Assembly (NCBI RefSeq): GCF_002056795.1
Contig: NZ_CP020104.1
Location: 5,155,501 to 5,219,500, forward strand
Length of the DNA stretch: 64,000 nucleotides
Source: Spirosoma aerolatum
GTDB lineage: Bacteria; Bacteroidota; Bacteroidia; Cytophagales; Spirosomataceae
Direction of reading: 5' to 3'
The position numbers and the translations under genes were made by a program. The stretch's first letter is position 1, and each line of letters begins with the position of its first letter. Positions 33,132 to 42,328 of this stretch are shown one piece after another. Under the pieces are notes generated by a model that saw nothing but the letters and a program-made list of their open reading frames with translations, did no database searches and was not told where the DNA came from.

Positions 33132-35234
33132 ATGAAATTCCTGACCATTTGTCTATGGCTCATAAGCCTGACTGCCCTAGGGCAGTCCCGTAAATCTGAA
33201 CGCCTGAAAACGGCTTCACAAACAACGGCTCCTGTCGAAATTTTATGGGATAGTGCGGGAGTTCCCCACATCTACGGGCAAACCCTGGAAGCCATGTATT
33301 ACGGCTTTGGGTATGCCCAAATGCAGAACCATGCCAATTTGCTGCTTCAGCTATATGGTCAGGCCAGAGGCCGGGCGGCTGAGTATTGGGGGCCGAGATA
33401 CCTCGACTCCGACAAGATTGTAACCTTATTTGGTGTACCTGAGCAGGCGCAGAAACAGTATACTCAACAACCCGCCGATTACAAACCGTGTCTGGACAGC
33501 TTCGTCAGCGGTTTGAATGCTTATGCCAAAGCGCACCCGGAGGCTATCGGTGCGGAATTCAAACAGGTACTGCCTATTACCCCCCAGGACATACTGGCCC
33601 ACGCCAGCCGGGTGATCGGTCTGGAATTTATTGGTGGAGCCGAAGCGGGAGCCGCTCGGGTAATGCCACCGGGTTCGAACGCGTACGCCATTGCACCCGC
33701 GAAGTCTGCTTCCAAAAAAGCGATGCTGATGGCGAACCCACACTTGCCCTGGGAAGGATTCTTTCTGTTTTTTGAGGCTCATCTGAACGGCCCGGACTTT
33801 ATGGTCTACGGCGCTTCCTTGCTGGGTCAGCCAGTACTTAACATTGCCTTTAATCAGAATCTGGGCTGGACCCACACGGTTAATACCATTGATGCAGCCG
33901 ACCGATACGTACTTAATCTACAGGATGGTGGTTACATGCTGGACGGTATCAAACAAGCTTTTGACACAAAAGCCGTTACCCTTCAGGTACGCCAGCCCGA
34001 TGGGCAGCTTAAACCGCAACAACTTACCTATCGCTACAGCAAACAGGGGCCAGTGATGGAAAGCAAAGATGGAAAAACCTACGCCATGCGGTTTGCTGGG
34101 TTGACCAATCCGGCGATGGCGGCTCAACACCATGCGATGGCGAAAGCTAAAAATCTGGCTGAGTTCGAAACCGCCCTCCAGCGGATGCAACTGCCGATGT
34201 TCAACGTCATCTATGCCGATAAGGTCGGTAATATTCTGTATTTGTTCAACGGTAGTGTACCGATTCGCAGCGAAGGCGACTGGCCCTTCTGGCAAGGCCC
34301 GGTCGACGGTTCTACGTCGAAGTACATCTGGACCCAAACGCATCCATATCGCGACCTCCCCCGCGTACTCAATCCGCCATCGGGATTTGTGCAAAACGCC
34401 AACGATGCTCCCTGGAGCTGTACGTATCCAGCCGTACTTGATCCGAAGGCGTTTCCGGGCTATATGTCGCCTGTGGGCATTCCTATACGGCTGCGTCCGC
34501 AACGGGCAATCAATCTGGTAAAAGACGATGCGTCGATTAGTTTTGATGAATTGGTGGGCTACAAACTGAATACGGGTCTGGAAGCCGCCGACCGCTTTCT
34601 GGACGACCTACTGGCAGCCGTTGAACAATACCCCGACTCCTTGACTCAGCAAGCGGCTTCGGTACTTAAAGCCTGGGACAAAACCACCAACCGCGATAGT
34701 AAAGGAGCCGTGTTGTTTACGGCCTGGTTCGATCAGTTCAATCCGGGTATGGTAGCCGTTGGCTGGAATCCGCAACGTCCCGTAAGCACGCCCGATGGCC
34801 TGAAAGATCCTAAAAAAGCGGTTGAGTTATTGCGAAATGCTGCCAGTCAGGTCCGTCAAAACTATGGGCGACTGGATGTTGCCTGGGGTGATGTGAACCG
34901 ATTTGGTGCCGCTGGTCATGACTACCCGGCCAATGGCGGTTCAGAGCAATACGGCATTTACCGAACCATCCATTTTGTACCAGACCCTAAGCAACCTCAA
35001 CTGAACCGGGCCGTTGCGGGCGATACCTACGTGGCCGTGACGGAATTTGGTGAGAAGGTACGGGCGCAGGTATCACTCAGCTACGGCAATGCGAGTCAAC
35101 CCGGCCATAAGCACAACGGCGATAACTGGAAACGTATGTCAGACAAAAAACTCCGGGAAGCGTTACTGGACAAGCAATCCATTTTGCGTCAGTTGGAGAA
35201 AAAAGAACTGGTACAGCTCGATACGAATCCATAA
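33132..35234 (+). CDS. Penicillin acylase-family N-terminal nucleophile hydrolase
   Basis: A 700-residue exported precursor (signal MKFLTICLWLISLTALGQ) of the penicillin amidase/acyl-homoserine-lactone acylase family. The alpha part has VEILWDSAGVPHIYGQTLEAMYYGFGYAQMQ. Autocleavage is expected before Ser182 in PPGSNAYAIAPAKS, followed by LMANPHLPW and an FNQNLGWTHTVNTIDAAD segment. The C-terminal GDTYVAVTEFGEKVRAQVSLSYGNASQPGHKHNGD is the usual aculeacin/AHL-acylase end. It cleaves amide bonds of acylated substrates; substrate not predictable. An upstream ATG at 33120 is in frame. Confidence 0.92.
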   Translation: MKFLTICLWLISLTALGQSRKSERLKTASQTTAPVEILWDSAGVPHIYGQTLEAMYYGFGYAQMQNHANLLLQLYGQARGRAAEYWGPRYLDSDKIVTLFGVPEQAQKQYTQQPADYKPCLDSFVSGLNAYAKAHPEAIGAEFKQVLPITPQDILAHASRVIGLEFIGGAEAGAARVMPPGSNAYAIAPAKSASKKAMLMANPHLPWEGFFLFFEAHLNGPDFMVYGASLLGQPVLNIAFNQNLGWTHTVNTIDAADRYVLNLQDGGYMLDGIKQAFDTKAVTLQVRQPDGQLKPQQLTYRYSKQGPVMESKDGKTYAMRFAGLTNPAMAAQHHAMAKAKNLAEFETALQRMQLPMFNVIYADKVGNILYLFNGSVPIRSEGDWPFWQGPVDGSTSKYIWTQTHPYRDLPRVLNPPSGFVQNANDAPWSCTYPAVLDPKAFPGYMSPVGIPIRLRPQRAINLVKDDASISFDELVGYKLNTGLEAADRFLDDLLAAVEQYPDSLTQQAASVLKAWDKTTNRDSKGAVLFTAWFDQFNPGMVAVGWNPQRPVSTPDGLKDPKKAVELLRNAASQVRQNYGRLDVAWGDVNRFGAAGHDYPANGGSEQYGIYRTIHFVPDPKQPQLNRAVAGDTYVAVTEFGEKVRAQVSLSYGNASQPGHKHNGDNWKRMSDKKLREALLDKQSILRQLEKKELVQLDTNP

Positions 35235-35248
35235 AGTAGGATAAAAAA

Positions 35249-35275
35249 GCCCCTCTCCTAAAACTGGAGGGGGGC
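35249..35275 (-). terminator. Intrinsic terminator for the ahpC-ahpD operon
   Basis: On the minus strand GCCCCCCTCC and GGAGAGGGGC form a stem with one mismatch, followed by TTTTTT, about 40 bases beyond the AhpD-like stop. A-rich sequence on the other side could also serve the acylase gene. Confidence 0.65.
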
Positions 35276-35316
35276 GATCTGAAGATTCGGATAGGGTGCG
35301 GGTAACTCCCCCTTTA

Positions 35317-35904
35317 CTAAAGCAGCGTGATAAACCCTTTGATCACGGACGCCAGTCGAATGGCATCGAAAACGCGAGCTTCGCTGGCACCGTGTTTCAG
35401 GACGCTCTCTTCATGCGACCGAACGCAGAGTTCACAGCCATTGACCGCCGACACCGCCAGACTCATCAATTCAAAAAACTCTTTACCCAGCACTGGATTC
35501 ATCATGATACTCATGCGAATACCCGGTTGCGTTTGCTGATAATAGTCTTTACCGACAAAGTGCCGGAACCGATAAAATACATTGTTAGTGCTCAACAGCG
35601 ACGTACAGGCAATCGTTTCGGCCACGTCGGCATCCGAAGCCCCTTCCTGTTTGGCAACACCTGTCAGCGAATCGACCAGCGGCTGGTGATTTTCATTCAC
35701 AGCAACCGAAAGTGCCAATAATACCGCTTCTTTCTTTGTCAGGTTCTGACTGCTATTCAGCACATTACCAAGATTTATTTTCAGATCGCGCAGATACCGA
35801 TGCTCGGCCTGGGCCAGCGCGTCGAGTTGTGGATACTCTCCTTCGGCACTCAGTCCAACCAGATTCAGCAGCGACGTAACGGTTTCGTTTTGTGTAGTTA
35901 TCAT
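35317..35904 (-). CDS. AhpD-like carboxymuconolactone decarboxylase-family protein
   Basis: A 195-residue helical protein of the AhpD/CMD family. The active-site segment is VNGCELCVRSHEESVLKHGAS with the CxxC pair and downstream His, used by AhpD to reduce AhpC-type peroxidases. The N-terminal domain duplicates the fold without the cysteines. ATG at 35904 is chosen, since further upstream codons fall in an inverted repeat. It follows the peroxiredoxin gene on the same strand and is probably its reductant partner. Confidence 0.9.
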   Translation of the reverse strand: MITTQNETVTSLLNLVGLSAEGEYPQLDALAQAEHRYLRDLKINLGNVLNSSQNLTKKEAVLLALSVAVNENHQPLVDSLTGVAKQEGASDADVAETIACTSLLSTNNVFYRFRHFVGKDYYQQTQPGIRMSIMMNPVLGKEFFELMSLAVSAVNGCELCVRSHEESVLKHGASEARVFDAIRLASVIKGFITLL

Positions 35905-35908
35905 ACGA

Positions 35909-35989
35909 AATGATTGAATTGTTGAATGATTGAATTGTTGAATAGACCTCATTCAATCATTCAGCAATTCAATCATTCAATCATTAATT
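35909..35989. repeat. Inverted repeat of GATTGAATTGTTGAAT units between ahpC and ahpD
   Basis: The left arm (35909-35943) is two tandem TGATTGAATTGTTGAA units and the right arm (35951-35989) is the imperfect inverse complement. It fills nearly the whole intergenic gap and reaches into the end of the peroxiredoxin gene. Confidence 0.85.
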
Positions 35990-36542
35990 AAGCCGTTAGC
36001 GTGGCTTCGCCTTTTGTCCAGTTGCAGGGGCAGAGTTCGTCCGTTTGTAGGGCGTCCAGTACGCGGAGTACTTCGTTTACGTTCCGGCCTACCGACAGGT
36101 CGTTTACACTTACCCAACGAACAATACCTTGTGGATCAACGATGTAGGTAACCCGGTATGCTACTTTCTCGTTGGCTTCCAGAATACCCAGATCTTCGGC
36201 CAGCGATTTCGACGTATCGGCCAGCATCGGGAACTTCAAGCCACGCAGATCGTCATGGTTTTTACGCCAGGCCAGGTGCACGAATTCGCTATCGGTCGAA
36301 GCACCAATCACCATCGTATCGCGATCCTGGAAATCCTCGAACTTCTTGTTGAACTCCGCAATTTCGGTTGGGCAAACGAAGGTGAAATCTTTTGGCCACC
36401 AGAACATGACCAGCCACTGACCAGCCGCTTTGTGATCTTCCGACGAGATTTCGTAAAATTCTTTATCCTTATCCAGCGAAACAACAGCTAGTTTCTTGAA
36501 TTCAGGAAATTCTGATCCGACAGAGACAATATGATTTTTCAT
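35988..36542 (-). CDS. ahpC: Peroxiredoxin (AhpC type)
   Basis: A 184-residue 2-Cys peroxiredoxin. The peroxidatic Cys is in FWPKDFTFVCPTEIAEFN, the conserved Arg region is in VAYRVTYIVDPQGIVRW, and the resolving Cys is in DELCPCNWTKGE near the C-terminus. It reduces hydrogen peroxide and organic hydroperoxides. The start at 36542 (MKNHIVSVGSEFPEF) matches the family N-terminus. It forms an operon with the AhpD-like gene downstream. Confidence 0.94.
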   Translation of the reverse strand: MKNHIVSVGSEFPEFKKLAVVSLDKDKEFYEISSEDHKAAGQWLVMFWWPKDFTFVCPTEIAEFNKKFEDFQDRDTMVIGASTDSEFVHLAWRKNHDDLRGLKFPMLADTSKSLAEDLGILEANEKVAYRVTYIVDPQGIVRWVSVNDLSVGRNVNEVLRVLDALQTDELCPCNWTKGEATLTA

Positions 36543-36783
36543 AGAATTTATGGTGGTTGTACGCACTACATGTTCTTATTCAAGTGCAAATTAAACCATC
36601 CACGCGTTCCAGAAATATGATTTTTATCAATCACCTCATAGAGAAAAACTATCAAAATTTGAATCTATTGTGGCAATCAAGTGATTAAACGCTGTTTACA
36701 AACGATACAGCCAAGAAACATATCAAAAGAATAATACTATTCATTGAAATGATACCAGGTATAATTTTATTGATATGCTGTAT

Positions 36784-36879
36784 TGTAGAGACGCCATCCC
36801 TGGCGTCTCCTGCGCGTCAGAAATTAGTCAGAAATAAAATACCATCCGGTCAGGAGACGCCAGGGATCGCGTCTCTACA
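36784..36879. repeat. Long GTAGAGACGCC inverted repeat after the permease array
   Basis: Arms at 36784-36812 and 36851-36879 are inverse complements with one mismatched region; each contains GAGACGCC(A)...TGGCGTCTC-type sub-hairpins. The element abuts the stop codon of permease copy 1 at 36880 and shares its arms with 29424-29457. The rest of the 337-base gap (36543-36783) holds the upstream region of ahpC with no clear promoter match. Confidence 0.88.
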
Positions 36880-39534
36880 TCATTCCGACCGTAACGATTT
36901 GACGGGGTTCATCAAGGCCGCTTTAATACTTTGAAAACTCACCGTCAGCAAGGTGATAACCAAAGACCCAGCGCCTGATACGACAAAAATCCACCACGAC
37001 AACTCGGTACGGTATGCATACTTTTGGAGCCAGTTTGTAAGTGTATAGTAGGCAATGGGCGTGGCGATACTAAAGGCAATACTTACCAAAACGATAAAGT
37101 CTCTCGAAAGCAGTCCCCACAGATTTAGCACACTCGCCCCCAGCACTTTCCGAACCCCAATTTCTTTGGTCCGCTGCTCGGCTACAAACGAAGCCAGCCC
37201 GAAAATACCCAGGCAGGAAATAAAAATGGCCAGAACGGCGAACACCAGTGCCAGCTTACCAATGCGCTGCTCGGTTGAAAATTTAGCAACAAAATCCTGA
37301 TCGACAAATGAATAGGTAAATAGTGCAGAAGGTACTGTTTTGCGAATAACCGATTCAATACTGGCGAGGGCGTCCTGTGCGCTGACGGTGGGTTTCAGAC
37401 GTATGTTGAGCCGGGCTGCGGCTGCGTAATTAGCGTCCAGGAAATAAAAGCTTCGCTTCACCGGCTCAAAGGGGGAATCCATCACCATATCTTTAATGAC
37501 CCCGATGATCTGACGTTTCCAGTGAAAATCCGGTTGCCGAATATAAGCCCCAACGACCCATTGACCGTTGCGTTTTTTCAGGCCCAGATACCTGGCAGCC
37601 GTTTCGTTGATAATTACCGCACCGGAATCAGAAGCAAACGCTTTGGAAAAATCACGACCAGCCACAAATTGCCAGCCTGCCATCGTGCCAAAATTGGTGG
37701 AGATGTCCATTACAGCAAAACCAGACTCTGCTTTGAGGGGTTTGTTATCCCATTCGAATCCGCCTATGTTATTCCAGACGCTGGTAAGTGGACTTGACGA
37801 GTAAGCCACCTGATCAACCATGCTCGTCGCCATCAGTTCCCGCTCCAGGACCTCTTCTTTCCCTTTGTAATTCGGATCATTCATCGGAATCGACAGCAGG
37901 CCTGCCCGTTCGTAGCCCACCGGCCTGTCCTTTACATATTGAATCTGCTTATAGACGAGCAGAACCCCAATAATCAATACAACCGATACGGTAAACTGCA
38001 CAACCACCAGCACCTTGCGAGGGAGCGAGGCCAGACGACCCATTCGAATCGTGCCTTTCAGGACTTTGATAGGCTGAAAAGAAGACAGGTAAAAAGCCGG
38101 ATAAAGCCCTGCCAACAGAGCAGTTACTGTTAGAAACAGAAGACTAGCCAGCCAGAAAGAAGGCATTTGCCAGGGAAAGACGATGGCTTTATCAGCCAGT
38201 TCATTGAACCATGGCAACGACAGCAACACCAGCCCCAACGAACCGGCAAACGCCAGCGAAACCACCAGAAAGGATTCACTCAGAAACTGATTGACCAGTT
38301 GCGATTTAACCGAACCTACCGCTTTTCGAATCCCTACTTCTTTAGCCCGTTTCTCCGATCGGGCCGTGCTTAAGTTCATAAAGTTGATACAGGCCAGCAA
38401 TAACACAAATCCACCCACAATGCCGAACAGCCAGACGAAGGTGATGCGTCCACCCGATGGACGACCGTCGGTAAACTCCGAATACAAATGCCACTGCCGC
38501 ATCGGATATAAATAGGTTTCCAGCTTGTAGTCACGAGCACCGGACACAAAATCAGGGGGCGCATTCTTTTGGTAAAAATCATTAATAGAGGCATTGGCCG
38601 TTTCCATCGACGTGTTATCCGCGATCTGGACATTAATGGGGAAGGAACTACGCCCCCAATCGCTCTCACTAGCTTTCACCCAGTCGTTCGAGGATACCCA
38701 CAAGGCCCAGGGAGCAAAAAACTGCAAATCGCTATAGGTCGAATTTTTGGGCAGATCGGCATAAACACCTGTTACCGTTACATCCATGCGGTTGTCGAGT
38801 TTCAACCGTTTTCCAACGGGATCTGTCTGCCCAAAAATGGACTCAGCGGCTGTTTTGGATAGTATAATCGAATGCGGATCGTCCAAAGCCGTTTGGCTAC
38901 CCTGTACCATCTGGAGTGATAGCATATCGATCACACCCCCTTCGATAAACTGGCCCTTTTGGGTGTATTTTTTCTGCCCATCAGCAACCATGTAATTCCC
39001 CGGCCAGAATCCGATCAGAATATGTTTGAAATACGATGCATACTTCGCTTTAAGCATAGTTGCCATTGGAATCTGACAGGCATCAGTACCCTGCGAAATG
39101 CCAGTAGATGGCTCTGTAGCCACACGTCTGATCCGCGCAATGCGGTCATACTTCGGAATTTGTTTATCGAAGCTCAATTCATCATACACCCACAGGCCAA
39201 TAAGCATAGCCACAGCCATCCCGATGGACAGGCCGCCAATGTTGATAGCGGAATAGACCTTATTTTTGACCAGATTCCGAAAAGCGATTTTGAGATAGTT
39301 GCGTAACATCGTTGTATTTGTTGGTTTGGGGTAGGTATTAACCGATTGTCGTTTCAGTAATGAAGGACGCAGCAAACTCACCACATCGCGCATATACCGC
39401 CAGCGGGCCTTCCGCAGGCCCACCTCCCGGACGCGCTGCTGAAACAGTTCATCCAGATCACCTTCCAGTTCTTCGGCCCGGTGGGGTGGGCAGAACCAGT
39501 GTAGCAGGTAGGTGGCGAATCGGGGTGGGTTCAT
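36880..39534 (-). CDS. Orphan MacB/FtsX-type permease with prefix domain, array copy 1
   Basis: An 884-residue permease, last of the six in transcription order. The cytoplasmic prefix (residues 1-65: NPPRFATYLLHWFCPPHR, AEELEGDLDELFQQRVREVG, then a basic helix) leads to a linker and TM1 (NIGGLSIGMAVAMLIGLWVYDE). A MacB periplasmic-core-like domain (about 125-340), FtsX core (NFMNLSTARSEKRAKEVGIRKAVGS), a second periplasmic domain and second FtsX core (AEQRTKEIGVRKVLGAS) follow. The linker has no palindrome. No ATPase partner is present, so function as an active transporter is uncertain. Confidence 0.92.
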   Translation of the reverse strand: MNPPRFATYLLHWFCPPHRAEELEGDLDELFQQRVREVGLRKARWRYMRDVVSLLRPSLLKRQSVNTYPKPTNTTMLRNYLKIAFRNLVKNKVYSAINIGGLSIGMAVAMLIGLWVYDELSFDKQIPKYDRIARIRRVATEPSTGISQGTDACQIPMATMLKAKYASYFKHILIGFWPGNYMVADGQKKYTQKGQFIEGGVIDMLSLQMVQGSQTALDDPHSIILSKTAAESIFGQTDPVGKRLKLDNRMDVTVTGVYADLPKNSTYSDLQFFAPWALWVSSNDWVKASESDWGRSSFPINVQIADNTSMETANASINDFYQKNAPPDFVSGARDYKLETYLYPMRQWHLYSEFTDGRPSGGRITFVWLFGIVGGFVLLLACINFMNLSTARSEKRAKEVGIRKAVGSVKSQLVNQFLSESFLVVSLAFAGSLGLVLLSLPWFNELADKAIVFPWQMPSFWLASLLFLTVTALLAGLYPAFYLSSFQPIKVLKGTIRMGRLASLPRKVLVVVQFTVSVVLIIGVLLVYKQIQYVKDRPVGYERAGLLSIPMNDPNYKGKEEVLERELMATSMVDQVAYSSSPLTSVWNNIGGFEWDNKPLKAESGFAVMDISTNFGTMAGWQFVAGRDFSKAFASDSGAVIINETAARYLGLKKRNGQWVVGAYIRQPDFHWKRQIIGVIKDMVMDSPFEPVKRSFYFLDANYAAAARLNIRLKPTVSAQDALASIESVIRKTVPSALFTYSFVDQDFVAKFSTEQRIGKLALVFAVLAIFISCLGIFGLASFVAEQRTKEIGVRKVLGASVLNLWGLLSRDFIVLVSIAFSIATPIAYYTLTNWLQKYAYRTELSWWIFVVSGAGSLVITLLTVSFQSIKAALMNPVKSLRSE

Positions 39535-39632
39535 AATGGATAATGAAAAATGAATAATTGATAACGAATAATGAGGGGCGTCATTTATGGCGATCGGGCA
39601 TTATGCATTCTTCATTGTCCATTTTTCATTCC
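39535..39632. repeat. Spacer inverted repeat (ATGAAAAATG family) between copies 1 and 2
   Basis: The left part (ATGGATAATGAAAAATGAAT...) is the imperfect inverse complement of the right part (...TTCATTGTCCATTTTTCAT). The same spacer with only a few substitutions stands between copies 3 and 4 at 44996-45094, and the units resemble 14911-14974. Confidence 0.85.
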
Positions 39633-42235
39633 GACCGCAGGGAGCGAACCGGATTCATCAACGCGGCTTTGATGCTCTGGAAACTCACTGTCAGCAAGGT
39701 GACGACTAAAGCGCCTAAGCCAGCTACGGCAAAAATCCACCACGACATATCGGTATGGTACTCGTACTTCTGGAGCCAGTTTCGCAGGAAGTACCAGGCA
39801 ATGGGGGTAGCGATACCAAACGAGATGCTAACCAGTATCACAAAGTCTCTGGAAAGCATGGCCCACAGATTCGTTACCGATGCCCCCAGCACTTTCCGAA
39901 CGCCGATTTCTTTCGTTCGTTGTTCGGCTACGAATGAGGCTAAGCCAAATAAGCCTAAACAGGAAATCAGAATGGCCAGGATGGCAAAACCGGATGCTAG
40001 TTTACCGATACGCTCTTCAGCGGCAAACTTCAAGGCATATTGTTGATCGGTAAACCGAAAATCGAACGGGCTGCCCGGATTAAACTTCCGAAATACCACT
40101 TCAATCTTAGCCAGCGACTCTCTGGTACTGCGGGCCGGATTGAGTTTAATATTGATCACATTCGCCCAGCCATAATCCATGACATAAACCGTCTGATAAA
40201 CGGGCTTAAACGGCGAATCCATGAGCATATCCTTAATAACCCCCACCACTCGGTACGGCTTCCCATTCCATTTAACCTGTTTGCCAACCGGATCTTTCAA
40301 ACCCATATATCGCACGGCGGTTTCGTTCAGAACCATACCCGATGAATCACTGGTAAACTGCCGGGAAAAATCCCGCCCCTGCACAAACTGCCAGCCAACC
40401 GTTTTGCCATAATCGTGCGTAACGGCAATCGTTCCAAAGTTGTCTTTGAAGTTGGGGTCTTTTCCCTCCCAGTCGAAGCCGCTATTCTGGGAGTTCAGAT
40501 CGGTAGCCGGAGCCGATGAGGTCGACATATCAATAACAGCTCCAGTCTGGATCAACGCTCCCCGAAGGGCATTGTAGTGTTGATACAATTCCGGCGTATT
40601 CATAGCCACCGTAATCAATCCAGTCCGGTCGTAACCAACTGGTCGATCTTTGGCATATTGAATCTGCCGGAACACAATGATCGTTCCAATAATGAGCGTA
40701 ACGGAAACTGTAAACTGTACCACAACCAGCACCTGACGTGGAATCGAGGCAAATCTTCCTACCCGGAATGTGCCTTTCAGCACCTTGACAGCCTGGAACG
40801 ACGATAGATAAAGCGCGGGATAGCTACCGGCAATTAAGCCTGTGAGCAGACTGAAGCCAATCCCGCAAAGCCAGAAGACCGGGTTGGCCCATAAAATACC
40901 AATCTGTTTATCAGCCACTTCGTTGAATACCGGCAGGACCAATAACACCAACCCTATCGCCAGGACGAATGCAAACGCAACCACCAGCAGCGACTCGCTG
41001 AAAAACTGACTGATCAACTGACTCCGTACCGAACCAACGGCTTTCCGAATACCTACTTCTTTGGCTCTCTTCTCAGAACGAGCCGTGCTCAGATTCATGA
41101 AGTTTATACAGGCCAGCAGCAACACAAACACGCCAATAATCCCGAACAACCACACGTACTGAATTCGCCCTTCGAGGTTCCCCGATTTATCCCAGCCCGA
41201 ATACAGGTGCCATTTGCTCATGGGCAGCAGGTATACCACGGGTTTTATAAACGCTACCTCCGGGCTATGCTTCAACCGTATATTTTTGATTTTAGCCGAA
41301 ACCGCATCAAAATCAGCGTTAGGAGCGATCTGCACCAATACCTGCCAGGAGAAATTACCCCATTCAACATTGTCCTGCGCCCGTTTTACCCAGCTTTCCG
41401 AGGCCACGTACAGATCCCAGGGAGCGATAAACTTCATATCCTTGAACTCCGTATTGTAGGGAAAATCTTCATACACGCCCGTTACTTTCACATCGAGCTT
41501 GTTATCGATCTTCATGAGCTTACCCACTGGATCGGTTTCCCCAAACAAGGCTTTAGCTGTTGTCTCCGATAGTAAAATCGAATTGGGGTCTTTTAAACCT
41601 GCCCGTGTACCGCTAAGCATGTTCAACGTGAACATATCGGGCGCATCGGCACTCAGGTAATTGCCCATTTTGGTTAATTTTTTCTCACCATAGGCCAGAA
41701 TATGATCTTTAGTCCAGGACGACATGACGACGTGCGAAAAATCGGGCCCATATACCGTTCGGAGTTCGGGGCCCATCGGTGCCGGGTTGTATTCACCATG
41801 AAACACTTCGCCGTTGAAGCTTCCATTCTGCATGACTTTGGCAATGCGGCCATAGTTCTGAAAATATCGGTCGTACGACAGTTCATCGTATATCCAGAGA
41901 CCGATCAGCATGGCGACGGCCATACCAACAGCCAGCCCACCGATATTGATGAAGGAATAGACCCGGTTCTTGGCCAGGTTCCGTAAAGCGATTTTGAGAT
42001 AGTTGCGTAACATGGTTGTAAAAACAGGGGTTGGGTAATCTGTTGATTTTTCGTTCATCAGCGATGGTCGTAACGAACTCATCACATCCCGTACATACCG
42101 CCAGCGCGCTTCCCGCAAGCCCACCTCCCGAATGCGTTGCCGGAAAAGTTCATCCAGATCGCCTTCCAGTTCCTCCAGCCGATGCGAAGCCAGGAACCAA
42201 CGGAGTAAGTAAGTCGCAAAGCGAGGTGGTTTCAT
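39626..42235 (-). CDS. Orphan MacB/FtsX-type permease with prefix domain, array copy 2
   Basis: An 869-residue paralogue of copy 1. The prefix is the most divergent of the six (KPPRFATYLLRWFLASHRLE, LFRQRIREVGLREARWRYVR), whereas the FtsX signatures are standard (NFMNLSTARSEKRAKEVGIRKAVGS; AEQRTKEIGVRKVLGAS). The linker is short (SLMNEKSTDYPTPVF) and has no palindrome. ATG at 42235 aligns with the starts of its paralogues; the frame stays open upstream through a hairpin spacer, which is probably not translated. The stop codon lies next to the 39535-39632 repeat. Confidence 0.92.
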   Translation of the reverse strand: MKPPRFATYLLRWFLASHRLEELEGDLDELFRQRIREVGLREARWRYVRDVMSSLRPSLMNEKSTDYPTPVFTTMLRNYLKIALRNLAKNRVYSFINIGGLAVGMAVAMLIGLWIYDELSYDRYFQNYGRIAKVMQNGSFNGEVFHGEYNPAPMGPELRTVYGPDFSHVVMSSWTKDHILAYGEKKLTKMGNYLSADAPDMFTLNMLSGTRAGLKDPNSILLSETTAKALFGETDPVGKLMKIDNKLDVKVTGVYEDFPYNTEFKDMKFIAPWDLYVASESWVKRAQDNVEWGNFSWQVLVQIAPNADFDAVSAKIKNIRLKHSPEVAFIKPVVYLLPMSKWHLYSGWDKSGNLEGRIQYVWLFGIIGVFVLLLACINFMNLSTARSEKRAKEVGIRKAVGSVRSQLISQFFSESLLVVAFAFVLAIGLVLLVLPVFNEVADKQIGILWANPVFWLCGIGFSLLTGLIAGSYPALYLSSFQAVKVLKGTFRVGRFASIPRQVLVVVQFTVSVTLIIGTIIVFRQIQYAKDRPVGYDRTGLITVAMNTPELYQHYNALRGALIQTGAVIDMSTSSAPATDLNSQNSGFDWEGKDPNFKDNFGTIAVTHDYGKTVGWQFVQGRDFSRQFTSDSSGMVLNETAVRYMGLKDPVGKQVKWNGKPYRVVGVIKDMLMDSPFKPVYQTVYVMDYGWANVINIKLNPARSTRESLAKIEVVFRKFNPGSPFDFRFTDQQYALKFAAEERIGKLASGFAILAILISCLGLFGLASFVAEQRTKEIGVRKVLGASVTNLWAMLSRDFVILVSISFGIATPIAWYFLRNWLQKYEYHTDMSWWIFAVAGLGALVVTLLTVSFQSIKAALMNPVRSLRSE

Positions 42236-42247
42236 GGGTTTGTCATT

Positions 42248-42325
42248 TGTAGAGACGCATCCTTGCGTCTTATGACCGGGTGGTTTATTGCTGACGCTTA
42301 TAAGACGCAAGGATGCGTCTCTACA
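42248..42325. repeat. Spacer inverted repeat (GTAGAGACGCATCC) between copies 2 and 3
   Basis: Perfect 25-base arms at 42248-42272 and 42301-42325 start with TGTAGAGACGCATCCTTGCG. The element fills the gap between the two genes, three bases from the stop of copy 3. Confidence 0.9.
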
Positions 42326-42328
42326 CAA

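Noticed and set aside
35905..35989. CRISPR-like array of short repeats
   Set aside because: The units are few, tandem without unique spacers and inverted in the second half, so this is a hairpin, not a CRISPR.
42236..42328. Upstream extension of permease copy 2 through the GTAGAGACGCATCC repeat
   Set aside because: The encoded residues have no counterpart in paralogues; the ATG at 42235 aligns with all other copies.
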